Shown here: piece after piece, positions 1 to 5,306 of the stretch
How the letters are laid out: every line of letters begins with the position of its first letter
Numbering within the stretch: position 1 is the stretch's first letter
Assembly (NCBI GenBank): GCA_964586395.1
Contig: CAZPGP010000029.1
Span: forward strand, 1 to 7,373
Length of the DNA: 7,373 nucleotides
Origin: DATEFF01 sp964586395
GTDB lineage: Bacteria; Patescibacteriota; Saccharimonadia; Saccharimonadales; EFPC-124
Direction of reading: 5' to 3'
The notes under the pieces: generated by a model
The model's database searches: none
Told to the model about the DNA's origin: nothing
Seen by the model: only the letters and a program-made list of their open reading frames with translations
Position numbers and translations under genes: made by a program

Positions 1-938
1 AGCCGCACTACAGTGGACGAGCCGCGCCCGCCCTCGAAGCCATGCGGCGTCCGCGCAAAGACCATCACCCCTGTGGCGACCTCTCGCTGAGCACGCAACT
101 TCACGGCAGCCTGTGCCGCAAAAGTCGCAACCGCCCCTTCCAGCTGATAATAGTCGCGAACCGTATGCCCAAATGAACGTGTGCGAGCGATAGATTGCTG
201 CGGCTCGACTACGCTTTCCAGAGGCAGACAGCTCTCGCCCTTCAGCTCCCGAACCGTCTTGAGGCCACGGATAGACAGGTGTTTCTGCACCCAAGCCTCG
301 CTAACCTGCGTCAGGTCCCAAGCCGTCGAGACGCCGCGCGCCCGAAGCGTCGGTGCCGTTCTCCAGCCCACGCCCCAGACGCTCCCGACAGAGAGCCATT
401 TCAACAGATCCACTCTGTTCTCCTCTGTCACGACGTGTGCGCCAAGCGAGCTGGGCGTCTTCTTGGCGAATTCCGAGGCTGCCTTGGCAAGCGTCTTAGT
501 TGGCGCAACCCCTATCGACACAGGAATGCCCGTCCACTGATAGATCTGCGCCTTCAGATCGCGTGCCCAGGAAGCATAATCCGTAACTGGCAGGCTTGAT
601 ATCTCCAGAAAGGACTCGTCGACCGAATAAACTTCTATCTCTGGTGCCGCCTGGGCTAATATCTGGATAACCCGCTGCGAAAAGTCACCATAAAGCCGAA
701 AATTAGCAGAGAACAGCTTCACATCCCGTCCCTTCATCAGGTGTTCGATCTGGAACAGCGGTGCACCCATAGGCACTCCCATCTCTTTGACCTCGTTGCT
801 GCGCGCCACAATGCAAGCGTCGTTATTACTGAGCACTGCAACGGGCTTATCCCAGAGGTCGGGACGAAACACCCGCTCACAACTCACAAAGAAGTTATTG
901 CAGTCTACCAGGGCAAAGACGGGTTTTTTACGTGTCAT
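1..938 (-). CDS. umuC: UmuC-like Y-family DNA polymerase (DNA polymerase V catalytic subunit), 3' end cut by window edge
   Basis: This gene encodes the catalytic subunit of an error-prone translesion polymerase that copies past DNA lesions during the SOS response. It reads leftwards from ATG at 938 and stays open to base 1, giving 312 complete codons; E. coli UmuC has about 420, so roughly the C-terminal quarter is missing. The N-terminus has VDCNNFF with the first metal-binding Asp at residue 12, followed by the family's SCERVFRPDLW and VLSNNDACIVARS segments. YSVDESF (residues 104-110) supplies the catalytic Asp107-Glu108 pair. PTKTLAKAAS (146-155) and VWGVG (187-191, helix-hairpin-helix region) follow the UmuC order, and the little-finger domain starts near residue 245 (QQSIARTRSFG). 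No good Shine-Dalgarno precedes the start. A TATAGT hexamer ends 7 bases upstream, so the mRNA may be leaderless. The partner umuD lies upstream on the same strand but is separated by an opposite-strand gene. The UmuC call rather than DinB is firm. Confidence 0.95.
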   Translation of the reverse strand, partial: MTRKKPVFALVDCNNFFVSCERVFRPDLWDKPVAVLSNNDACIVARSNEVKEMGVPMGAPLFQIEHLMKGRDVKLFSANFRLYGDFSQRVIQILAQAAPEIEVYSVDESFLEISSLPVTDYASWARDLKAQIYQWTGIPVSIGVAPTKTLAKAASEFAKKTPSSLGAHVVTEENRVDLLKWLSVGSVWGVGWRTAPTLRARGVSTAWDLTQVSEAWVQKHLSIRGLKTVRELKGESCLPLESVVEPQQSIARTRSFGHTVRDYYQLEGAVATFAAQAAVKLRAQREVATGVMVFARTPHGFEGGRGSSTVVR

Positions 939-955
939 TGTCTTTACTATATAAT
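927..955 (+). promoter_or_regulatory. Candidate promoter for the YrdB/DUF2568-like gene, inside the umuC 5' end
   Basis: TTTACG (927-932) and a perfect TATAAT (950-955) are separated by 17 bases. The -10 box ends 12 bases before the ATG at 968, which predicts a 5' leader of only about 6 bases and agrees with the lack of a Shine-Dalgarno there. The -35 half lies within the beginning of umuC on the opposite strand. Confidence 0.4.
946..951 (-). promoter_or_regulatory. Candidate -10 element for umuC, implying a leaderless mRNA
   Basis: On the minus strand TATAGT (4 to 5 matches to TATAAT, depending on how the fifth base is weighted) lies exactly 7 bases before the umuC ATG. Transcription would then begin at or next to the A of the start codon. 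No convincing -35 hexamer is visible upstream. The element overlaps the candidate -10 of the divergent membrane-protein gene, so the two promoters would compete. umuD shows the same 7-base spacing. Confidence 0.3.
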
Positions 956-967
956 GGATAGTCAGTT

Positions 968-1324
968 ATGAATGGTTTTAAATCGCTCAACCTTACGCTG
1001 GCATTTATACTTGAGCTCTCGATGCTGGCGGCGTTTGTTTACTGGGGCTTTCACCTGCCCACCAATATCTTCTTCCAGATCATTGCCGGTGTTGGCGTAC
1101 CAATGGTCGTTACTATCTTTTGGGGTATTTGGCTGGCACCGAATGCTGACCTGCGGCCTGGACTCATCTGGCTTGTTGGCCTCAAGACCATCCTGTTTGG
1201 TCTCGCCGCTCTAGCACTTATATCTGTTGGCCAATCTTCACTCGGCGTCGCGCTGCTTACCGCCTTTGCAGCCAGCGAAATCCTGGGTCTCGTCTGGGGT
1301 CAAGAGAAGAAAAAGAAGTCCTAA
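968..1324 (+). CDS. Small four-helix membrane protein, YrdB/DUF2568-like
   Basis: The product has 118 residues, nearly all in four hydrophobic segments (about residues 8-28, 34-55, 66-86 and 90-110), and ends in a lysine-rich cytoplasmic tail (EKKKKS). The pattern fits the YrdB/DUF2568 family of small integral membrane proteins as I know it: an early FxLEL motif with Glu16 inside helix 1, YWGF after helix 1, GVPMVV..FWGIWLAP in helix 2 ending in the typical WxxxxAP turn, and a FGLAALAL third helix. The function of that family is not established. The ATG at 968 lacks a Shine-Dalgarno, but a TATAAT box stands just upstream. The gene is divergent from umuC with 29 bases between start codons, and its 3' end overlaps the convergent umuD by 4 bases. 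It splits the expected umuDC operon. Identification is from pattern memory only. Confidence 0.72.
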   Translation: MNGFKSLNLTLAFILELSMLAAFVYWGFHLPTNIFFQIIAGVGVPMVVTIFWGIWLAPNADLRPGLIWLVGLKTILFGLAALALISVGQSSLGVALLTAFAASEILGLVWGQEKKKKS

Positions 1325-1728
1325 CTCCTCGCTCGGTGGATCACAAAAGTCACGACGCCCCAGAGAGCAGCATCTGTCGCTTCGTGGAGCGCAATAGGCG
1401 GGTAGCCAGGGTGTTCGGCGATTAACCATGCCTCTGAACCCTGTTTCTTGAGCCTCTTAAGCGTAAAGTCGCCATCAACCGCCGCAACCACAATGTCTCC
1501 AGTTCTCGCCTCGAGAGATTTGTCTACGACCACCAGATCGCCAGAGGTGATGCCCGCACCGGTCATCGAATCGCCCTCGACCCGTAAATAGTATGTGCTG
1601 GTAGGACGCTTGATCAGATACTCGTTCAAATCCAGCGCGAAACCACCCGCCTCTTCCGCCGGGTTGGGAAAGCCGGCCCTAACAGGGGCAGTCATAAGCT
1701 TTGGGTGGTCTGAAGGCTCTTTCTTCAT
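1321..1728 (-). CDS. umuD: UmuD-like S24 self-cleaving protease, DNA polymerase V accessory subunit
   Basis: The product is a 135-residue UmuD/LexA-type serine peptidase that in known systems cleaves itself on a RecA filament; the shortened UmuD' then binds UmuC to form polymerase V. The expected geometry is present. Ala18-Gly19 is the probable cleavage site, in VRAGFPNPAEE. The nucleophile is Ser54 in GDSMTGAGI, and the general base is Lys91 in FTLKRLKK. Cleavage-site-to-Ser spacing (35) and Ser-to-Lys spacing (37) equal those of E. coli UmuD (Gly25, Ser60, Lys97). There is no N-terminal helix-turn-helix, so this is UmuD and not LexA; E. coli UmuD has 139 residues. The start at 1728 is preceded by GGAAG only 2 bases away. 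A CATACT hexamer ends 7 bases upstream, which would make the message leaderless as for umuC. A palindrome at 1759-1782 is a plausible operator. The 3' end overlaps the convergent membrane-protein gene by 4 bases. Confidence 0.95.
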   Translation of the reverse strand: MKKEPSDHPKLMTAPVRAGFPNPAEEAGGFALDLNEYLIKRPTSTYYLRVEGDSMTGAGITSGDLVVVDKSLEARTGDIVVAAVDGDFTLKRLKKQGSEAWLIAEHPGYPPIALHEATDAALWGVVTFVIHRARS

Positions 1729-1735
1729 GACTTCC

Positions 1736-1741
1736 AGTATG
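1736..1741 (-). promoter_or_regulatory. Candidate -10 element for umuD
   Basis: The minus strand reads CATACT 7 bases before the umuD ATG, the same distance as TATAGT before umuC. Taking 17 bases for the spacer, the -35 position would fall at 1759-1764, inside the proximal arm of the inverted repeat; the hexamer there (TGTTAT) is a poor -35. Support is positional only. Confidence 0.25.
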
Positions 1742-1758
1742 GCACAGCTGACGCTGAA

Positions 1759-1782
1759 ATAACAGGGGTCGATATCTGTTAT
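1759..1782. promoter_or_regulatory. Inverted repeat ATAACAG-N10-CTGTTAT, candidate operator for umuD
   Basis: Two perfect 7-base arms (1759-1765 and 1776-1782) flank a 10-base spacer, in the divergent interval between umuD and the first surface-protein gene. The near edge lies 31 bases upstream of the umuD start, where a repressor would cover the -35 region. It lies 24 bases upstream of the -35 box of the rightward gene. It matches neither the E. coli LexA box (CTGT-N8-ACAG) nor the Gram-positive box (GAAC-N4-GTTC). Its half-sites are the E. coli-type ones in reversed order. A lineage-specific LexA-like operator is an inference. Confidence 0.45.
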
Positions 1783-1805
1783 GTTTATGAAGCTTAAGCG
1801 TAATA

Positions 1806-1852
1806 TTGACTATTTGTCATTTTTATGATAATATGCTTGAAAGTTTAGGGAG
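1806..1852 (+). promoter_or_regulatory. Promoter and ribosome binding site of the first surface-protein gene
   Basis: TTGACT (1806-1811) is followed after 17 bases by TAATAT (1829-1834), which carries an upstream TG (1826-1827) as in extended -10 promoters. A register giving GATAAT at 1827-1832 with a 15-base spacer is also possible. The Shine-Dalgarno AGGGAG (1847-1852) stands 10 bases before ATG 1863. The third surface gene also has AGGGAG and a TATGATA-type -10 region, so the two may be co-expressed. Confidence 0.6.
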
Positions 1853-1862
1853 ATGACTTTCA

Positions 1863-3233
1863 ATGAATATTATCAATCGTGTTTTGAACCGTGTTCGATA
1901 CGCTGGTAGCAGCAAGCTACTCGTCGGTGCTCTTTTTGTGGGCATGACTGGTGTTGCGCTGACAGCTAACTTTGCAGGCGGCCCATCTGTGTATGCGGCT
2001 GAATGTAAGGCAAATAACATCATTAACTGTGGCGTAACTGGCGTTTCTGACTTCGTTGCCAAGTACAACGAAAACGCTAAGGGCGACCTGGATAACATCT
2101 ACGCTCATTACGGCCTCGCACCTGACGAAATCGACCGCTTTGCCAAGACTGCAAAGATGGGTGAAGCTCGCAAGAACGGCGACATCGTCCTGGACGGTAA
2201 AGTTGTCGCAACCGACGCAACCAGCCTTGGTCGTGAGAAGAAGTCTTACACAAGCAACCTCGTTATCGACGGCGTAACTTACTACTCTAGCCGTAGCCAA
2301 GATGTTTTCTTGAGCAACAGCATTCCTGCATTGGTCATGATGAACGGCGAGCAGTTCGAGTTCGCAGCCCTGACCGTTTGTGGCAACCCTATTACTGGTA
2401 AGCCAAACGGCAAGGCTCCTAGCTACAGCTGTGACATGCTGAATCCTAAACAGATCGACCGCACAACATTTAGCTACACGACCGACACAACTGCCCTCAA
2501 CGGCGCTAAGATTGCCAAGCTGGTTTACGAATTCGGCGACGGCAAGACTGAAACCGTAACAAACCCTTCTCAGGCTGTTACTCACAAGTACGCCAAGGAA
2601 GGCAACTACACCGCTAAGGTTACCGTCTACGTAACCGTTAACGGCGAAACCAAGACCGCATCTGGCCCTAAGTGTGCCAAGCCTATCGAAGTTAAGCCTG
2701 AAGCGCCGAAGCCTGCATTCGCATGTACTGCGCTAACCCCTACCACCATCAACAAGGAAAAGCGCGAATACCGCTTTACCGCCAAGACCACTCAGAGTGG
2801 TGGCGCTACCCTTAATGACGCAAGCTTCAACTTCGGTGACGGACAGAGCATCAGCGGTGTTAAGCCAGCTGACGCAAGCACCGTTGCCAGCACCCACACC
2901 TACGCCAAGGATGGTTCATACACCATCGTTGCAACGGTTAACTTCTCTATCGGTGACGAAGTAAGGAGCCTTACCTGCCAGACAAAGGTTACCCCTGAAA
3001 CTCCTGCTGAGTGTAAACCCGGCATCCCTGTAGGCGACGTTCGCTGTAAGGAAGAGTGCAAGCCAGGTATCCCTGTTGGCGACAAGAAGTGTGAAGACAC
3101 TCCAGCTGAGCTGCCAAACACCGGCGTCACTGACGTCCTGGGCGGCACAATCGGCCTGGGCGGTGTACTGACCGCTGGTGGCTACTTCCTCCGAAGTCGC
3201 CGTAACCTGCTCGACAGTTTCCTGAACCGTTAA
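1863..3233 (+). CDS. Secreted LPNTG-anchored surface protein with two Cys-bracketed PKD modules
   Basis: The product has 456 residues. Residues 1-46 form a signal peptide: an Arg/Lys-containing start, a hydrophobic core near 19-37, and probable cleavage in VYAAEC. Residues 47-185 form an N-terminal domain (DLDNIYAHYGLAPDEI, NGDIVLDGKVVATDA, VTYYSSRSQDVF, ALTVCGNP) that I associate with Saccharibacteria surface proteins but cannot name. Two PKD-type beta-sandwich modules follow, at 190-276 and 288-376, each with FGDG and a YAKEGNYT or YAKDGSYT strand. Each is bracketed by cysteines (190/271 and 288/372), likely disulfides. A tandem ECKPGIPVGD repeat (383-411) precedes the LPNTG sortase motif (417-421), a membrane helix (about 423-442) and an RSRR tail. 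The protein should be exported and linked by sortase to the cell envelope, probably for adhesion or host contact, though function is inferred from architecture alone. The start is set by AGGGAG 10 bases upstream. An intrinsic terminator follows 23 bases after the stop. The 629-residue protein downstream is a relative. Confidence 0.9.
   Translation: MNIINRVLNRVRYAGSSKLLVGALFVGMTGVALTANFAGGPSVYAAECKANNIINCGVTGVSDFVAKYNENAKGDLDNIYAHYGLAPDEIDRFAKTAKMGEARKNGDIVLDGKVVATDATSLGREKKSYTSNLVIDGVTYYSSRSQDVFLSNSIPALVMMNGEQFEFAALTVCGNPITGKPNGKAPSYSCDMLNPKQIDRTTFSYTTDTTALNGAKIAKLVYEFGDGKTETVTNPSQAVTHKYAKEGNYTAKVTVYVTVNGETKTASGPKCAKPIEVKPEAPKPAFACTALTPTTINKEKREYRFTAKTTQSGGATLNDASFNFGDGQSISGVKPADASTVASTHTYAKDGSYTIVATVNFSIGDEVRSLTCQTKVTPETPAECKPGIPVGDVRCKEECKPGIPVGDKKCEDTPAELPNTGVTDVLGGTIGLGGVLTAGGYFLRSRRNLLDSFLNR
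3009..3095 (+). repeat. Tandem Cys-x-Pro-Gly-Ile-Pro repeat coding for a short stalk
   Basis: Two adjacent copies of ECKPGIPVGDxxC, with a 15-residue period (Cys384 to Cys399), are encoded just before the LPNTG anchor. The two DNA copies differ at many silent positions, so the duplication is not recent or is held by selection on the protein. The unit also occurs once in the 629-residue protein (7141-7179) and in shortened form at the C-terminus of the GC-rich middle gene. Confidence 0.8.
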
Positions 3234-3255
3234 GCAACCACTGACCGCATCCCTT

Positions 3256-3284
3256 AAAACCACCCCGCATGCCGGGGTGGTTTT
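3256..3284 (+). terminator. Intrinsic terminator of the first surface-protein gene
   Basis: A perfect 11-base-pair stem (AAAACCACCCC at 3256-3266 with GGGGTGGTTTT at 3274-3284) has a 7-base loop, and T-rich sequence follows. It lies 23 bases after the stop codon. The A-run on the left arm means it may also stop transcription from the other direction. Confidence 0.88.
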
Positions 3285-3320
3285 GCGTTTGCCATAAGGA
3301 TAATATGATGCTTATGAATA

Positions 3321-3349
3321 TTGACATTTGATCAGTTTAGTGTTATATT
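3321..3349 (+). promoter_or_regulatory. Strong extended -10 promoter reading toward the GC-rich cassette
   Basis: A consensus TTGACA (3321-3326), a 17-base spacer and TATATT (3344-3349) with TG at 3341-3342 make this the best promoter in the window. Transcription should begin near 3356. No gene with a ribosome binding site follows within 400 bases; the first product would be the hairpin-rich stretch up to about 3480. It lies outside the inverted repeats of the cassette, so it could drive either a small RNA or the cassette gene by read-through. Confidence 0.7.
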
Positions 3350-3355
3350 TATATA

Positions 3356-3480
3356 GACATCGTTTTGCGGCGAACTCGTATGGGGACCACCCTAACTAGG
3401 CCGCAAACCGGGCAAGTTAACAGGGAACGAACAATGGGTCTCTCAATCATTTTGATTGAGAGGCTTTGGCGTTTCCGTTT
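3356..3480 (+). ncRNA. Candidate small RNA or structured leader
   Basis: The roughly 120 bases after the strong promoter contain a pairing of TTTGCGGC (3364-3371) with GCCGCAAA (3400-3407). Inside it is a small GGG/CCC hairpin (3382-3384 with 3390-3392). A strong hairpin at 3438-3464 follows, and then interrupted T-runs. No start codon with a Shine-Dalgarno stands in it, and a conceptual reading frame through it resembles no protein I know. I compared it from memory with SRP RNA, 6S RNA, tmRNA and common riboswitch cores and recognised none. A discrete small RNA and an attenuating leader are both possible. Confidence 0.35.
3438..3464 (+). terminator. Hairpin with TTT triloop, possible terminator of the small transcript
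   Basis: CTCTCAATCA (3440-3449) pairs perfectly with TGATTGAGAG (3453-3462) around a three-T loop. The pairing extends one G-U and one G-C further out. It is followed by the broken T-run TTTGGCGTTTCCGTTT, weaker than a normal terminator tract, so an attenuator or processing site is equally possible. Confidence 0.35.
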
Positions 3481-3504
3481 GCCCCAGCAAAGCGATTATG
3501 GCAC

Positions 3505-3536
3505 ATTAACAAGTCAGATCATTTTAGTTCACTTTG
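3505..3536 (+). repeat. Left inverted repeat of the GC-rich cassette
   Basis: This matches the reverse complement of 5307-5338 at 27 of 32 positions, including an uninterrupted 14-base core AAGTCAGATCATTT (3511-3524). The outer end is ATTAAC. Similarity stops abruptly on both sides. Four of the five differences are transitions, as expected of two copies that have drifted. Confidence 0.75.
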
Positions 3537-3550
3537 CCGCTCGTCATCCG

Positions 3551-3613
3551 GGCGCAGCAGAGTATCTACTGAGCGTCGCCGCAAACTTTTCTCAGTAGGT
3601 ACTCTGCTGCGCC
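3551..3613. repeat. Long 23-base-pair hairpin just inside the left inverted repeat
   Basis: Arms at 3551-3573 and 3591-3613 are reverse complements except for one position, which would be a G-U pair in RNA, around a 17-base loop (3574-3590). The arms begin GGCGCAGCAG and end CTGCTGCGCC. No T-run follows on either strand, so it is not an ordinary intrinsic terminator. It may insulate the cassette gene from outside transcription, serve as a folded recombination site, or structure the leader of the downstream gene. Confidence 0.8.
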
Positions 3614-3792
3614 TTCACAGGCAGCGGCAGGTAAAGCATGGCTCCCTTTTCCGGAGGCAGCACCCGTGTCAGTCGTCGACCGACTCGCGTGCTGCTTCTG
3701 GGCTCCAGCCCCATAGCAGCTGTCCGCAGACCGCCCGCGCGGTTAAGCGGGCTAAAACCTTGGGGCTTCGAGACGAAAGGAGCGCCCCCACA
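3614..3792 (+). other. GC-rich structured leader upstream of the cassette gene
   Basis: This 179-base stretch has no gene. It contains a bipartite hairpin: GCAGCAC (3657-3663) with GTGCTGC (3689-3695), enclosing AGTCG/CGACT (3671-3675 and 3681-3685). A second hairpin is GCCCGC (3733-3738) with GCGGGC (3747-3752). It ends in the Shine-Dalgarno. The pattern suggests a regulated or stabilised 5' untranslated region. I could not match it to a known riboswitch, and no clear promoter is visible in it. Confidence 0.4.
3776..3782 (+). promoter_or_regulatory. Ribosome binding site that fixes the start of the cassette gene
   Basis: AAAGGAG stands 10 bases before ATG 3793. The same frame is open upstream to an ATG at 3466, but that extension crosses the left inverted repeat and the long hairpin, lacks a ribosome binding site and would put about 109 residues in front of an otherwise normal signal peptide. 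The start at 3793 is therefore preferred. Confidence 0.8.
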
Positions 3793-5163
3793 ATGTCAGG
3801 AACTACCATCAGGCGTCAACTCAACGCTGCGAACAAGCCGCGGCGTCACTTCTACCTGGGATCGCTGGTGCTGCCTCTGCTGCTGATCACCGCCTTCGTG
3901 GCAGTGATCCTCGGTGGACAGCCCAGCAACGCCCAGCGACCGGACCTCAGCCTGGGGACCGGCAGCGTCACCTGCATCACCGCCCAGAACACGGCCATTT
4001 CCTTCCGGAGCGCCGTGGACAAGGTGAAGCAGTCGCCGCCGGACTACAGCGAGGTCACTGCCTTCGGCTTCAAACCGCCCGTCAATCCGTCCGAGTTCAA
4101 GGACTTCCAGTCAAACCTGGATGCCCGACTCGGCCAGGTCGACACCAAGGCGAAGTCCGCCGCCGAGGGCACGTGCACCGACGACCCGACCGCAACGATC
4201 GTCGACGCCGATGGCAAGACCAAGACCATGGCCGTTGTTGACGGCGACCAGCCGTTGACTCCGGTCAGCGGCAGCGAAGCCAACCGCGACCCCCGCACCG
4301 TGCCCGTCACGGTCGGGACCGACGGCGACAAGACTCGGACCAACAACTGGGTCGAGCTCGACAAGCTGTTCGGTGACACCAAGTGGTACACCGACTGCTC
4401 GAACACCAACGTCGAAATGAACTGGGACAGCGATGTCCCGAAGTTCGCGATGACGGAGGGCGAGCACGACCTGCGTTTCATCGTCGCGATCAACGTCAGT
4501 GACTCGATCACCGACGACCAGATCCGTACGAAGGCGGCCGCTGACGGCAACCCCAACACAGGGAAGCTGCAGGTCGTCCGTTACGAGACGGTCATCAACA
4601 CGCGCAACCTGGAAGACAACCGCTGCGACCCGTTCATTCACACGAAGTCGCAGATCCGCGTCACGTTGGGCAAGCCGATCTTTGACGAGAACGGCAAGTT
4701 CAAGGAGCTGGACACGACCCAGGGCATCTTCGTCGACTGCCACAACATGTGGCGGGCACCGAAGAGCAAGCCTGTGCCGACTCCCACTCCGTCAACGAGC
4801 ACGTCCACGCCGGGCCACACGCCCAGCACGACGCCCTCGTCGACACCGCCCACGTCCAACCCGCCCCAGAAGTGCGTGCCGCCGAAGGTCCCGAACCGGG
4901 ACGGCGACTGCGTGATTCCGAAGAACGAGTCGGACGGCAACGGCCGCAAGGACATCCCCGAGCAGGTTCAGGGCACCAACCCGCCTGCAACCCAGGAGAC
5001 GCGACCCGCTGAACCGACGAGCAGCTACAAGGCGCCGCCCCCACCGGGGCAGACGTCACAGCCGCAACCCACGCGGTCGTCGATTCCGCCGCCGGAAGAT
5101 CCTGAGCCGGAGAAGCCAGCACAGTCCGGCGGACCCTGCGCTCCAGGCATCCCGTCCTGCTGA
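3793..5163 (+). CDS. Secreted protein with Pro/Thr/Ser-rich stalk and C-terminal CxPGIPxC motif; family unknown
   Basis: The product has 456 residues, and I do not recognise a named family. Residues 1-47 look like an export signal: RRQLNAANKPRR, a hydrophobic stretch at about 21-41, and likely cleavage after SNA (47). Residues 48-322 form the main extracellular domain, with cysteines at 61, 128, 202, 278 and 316 and an Asp-rich composition (IVDADGKTKT, TDGDKTRTNN, MNWDSDVPKF). Residues 323-360 are a Pro/Thr/Ser linker. CVPPKVPNRDGDC (361-373) is a Cys-bracketed unit. Residues 374-448 are again Pro-rich, and the protein ends GGPCAPGIPSC. It has no LPxTG and no C-terminal membrane helix, so it is released, held by an uncleaved signal helix, or bound through its cysteines. 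The closing motif echoes the ECKPGIPxGDxxC units of both flanking LPNTG proteins. Codon use is strongly GC-biased, unlike its neighbours, and the gene lies between inverted repeats. Recent acquisition from a higher-GC relative is the simplest reading. Confidence 0.82.
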   Translation: MSGTTIRRQLNAANKPRRHFYLGSLVLPLLLITAFVAVILGGQPSNAQRPDLSLGTGSVTCITAQNTAISFRSAVDKVKQSPPDYSEVTAFGFKPPVNPSEFKDFQSNLDARLGQVDTKAKSAAEGTCTDDPTATIVDADGKTKTMAVVDGDQPLTPVSGSEANRDPRTVPVTVGTDGDKTRTNNWVELDKLFGDTKWYTDCSNTNVEMNWDSDVPKFAMTEGEHDLRFIVAINVSDSITDDQIRTKAAADGNPNTGKLQVVRYETVINTRNLEDNRCDPFIHTKSQIRVTLGKPIFDENGKFKELDTTQGIFVDCHNMWRAPKSKPVPTPTPSTSTSTPGHTPSTTPSSTPPTSNPPQKCVPPKVPNRDGDCVIPKNESDGNGRKDIPEQVQGTNPPATQETRPAEPTSSYKAPPPPGQTSQPQPTRSSIPPPEDPEPEKPAQSGGPCAPGIPSC

Positions 5164-5172
5164 ACACCACGC

Positions 5173-5214
5173 GTCGGCCGCCAGGCCCCTCGAACCCGAG
5201 GACCTGGCGCCGAC
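5173..5214 (+). terminator. Long GC-rich hairpin after the cassette gene, terminator-like
   Basis: GTCGGC (5173-5178) and GCCAGG (5180-5185), separated by a one-base bulge, pair with CCTGGC (5203-5208) and GCCGAC (5209-5214). An inner CCTCG/CGAGG stem caps the structure. It begins 9 bases after the stop codon. It lacks a T-run, as do many terminators in high-GC genomes, which fits the foreign character of the cassette. Confidence 0.6.
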
Positions 5215-5244
5215 CGTGGCCGTACACATGCTTTACCAACTACC

Positions 5245-5252
5245 GAGAGGAG
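5245..5252 (+). other. Orphan Shine-Dalgarno-like GAGAGGAG near the right end of the cassette
   Basis: A good ribosome-binding sequence is followed at normal distance by ATC, not by ATG, GTG or TTG. The sequence after it gives no long frame before the right inverted repeat. It could be the remains of a second cassette gene whose start was lost when the segment was cut, or chance. The rest of the interval 5215-5306 holds only a small hairpin (5286-5307, CTCG loop). Confidence 0.2.
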
Positions 5253-5306
5253 TAACCATCTGGGCAATAACCCGCCCCGACCTGCGTTGCTCCCCTCGGG
5301 GAACAA

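Noticed and set aside
181..599. Plus-strand frames of 119 and 134 codons
   Set aside because: They lie opposite the well-conserved umuC reading frame and are low-complexity shadows of it.
1917..2585. A 222-codon minus-strand frame across the first surface-protein gene
   Set aside because: It is antisense to a clear signal-peptide and PKD protein, has no ribosome binding site or recognisable motif, and similar shadows occur across all three large genes.
3009..3095. A CRISPR-like or satellite repeat
   Set aside because: There are only two copies, conserved at the protein level and in frame within a coding region.
3365..3598. A 77-codon frame starting with TTG downstream of the strong promoter
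   Set aside because: No Shine-Dalgarno, composition unlike a protein, and it spans hairpins and the left repeat. A structured RNA explains the stretch better.
3466..3792. Extending the middle gene to an upstream in-frame ATG at 3466 (565 residues)
   Set aside because: The extension crosses the left inverted repeat and the 23-base-pair hairpin, has no ribosome binding site, and would bury a normal signal peptide about 109 residues inside. AAAGGAG at 3776-3782 supports ATG 3793.
3614..3792. A known riboswitch (c-di-AMP, c-di-GMP or cobalamin type) in the cassette leader
   Set aside because: Hairpins are present, but I could not find the conserved core sequences of these classes.
4044..4955. 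Several long frames opposite or out of register with the middle gene (171, 210, 138 and 105 codons)
   Set aside because: High GC content removes stop codons from all frames. Only the frame from 3793 has a ribosome binding site, a signal peptide and a coherent protein.
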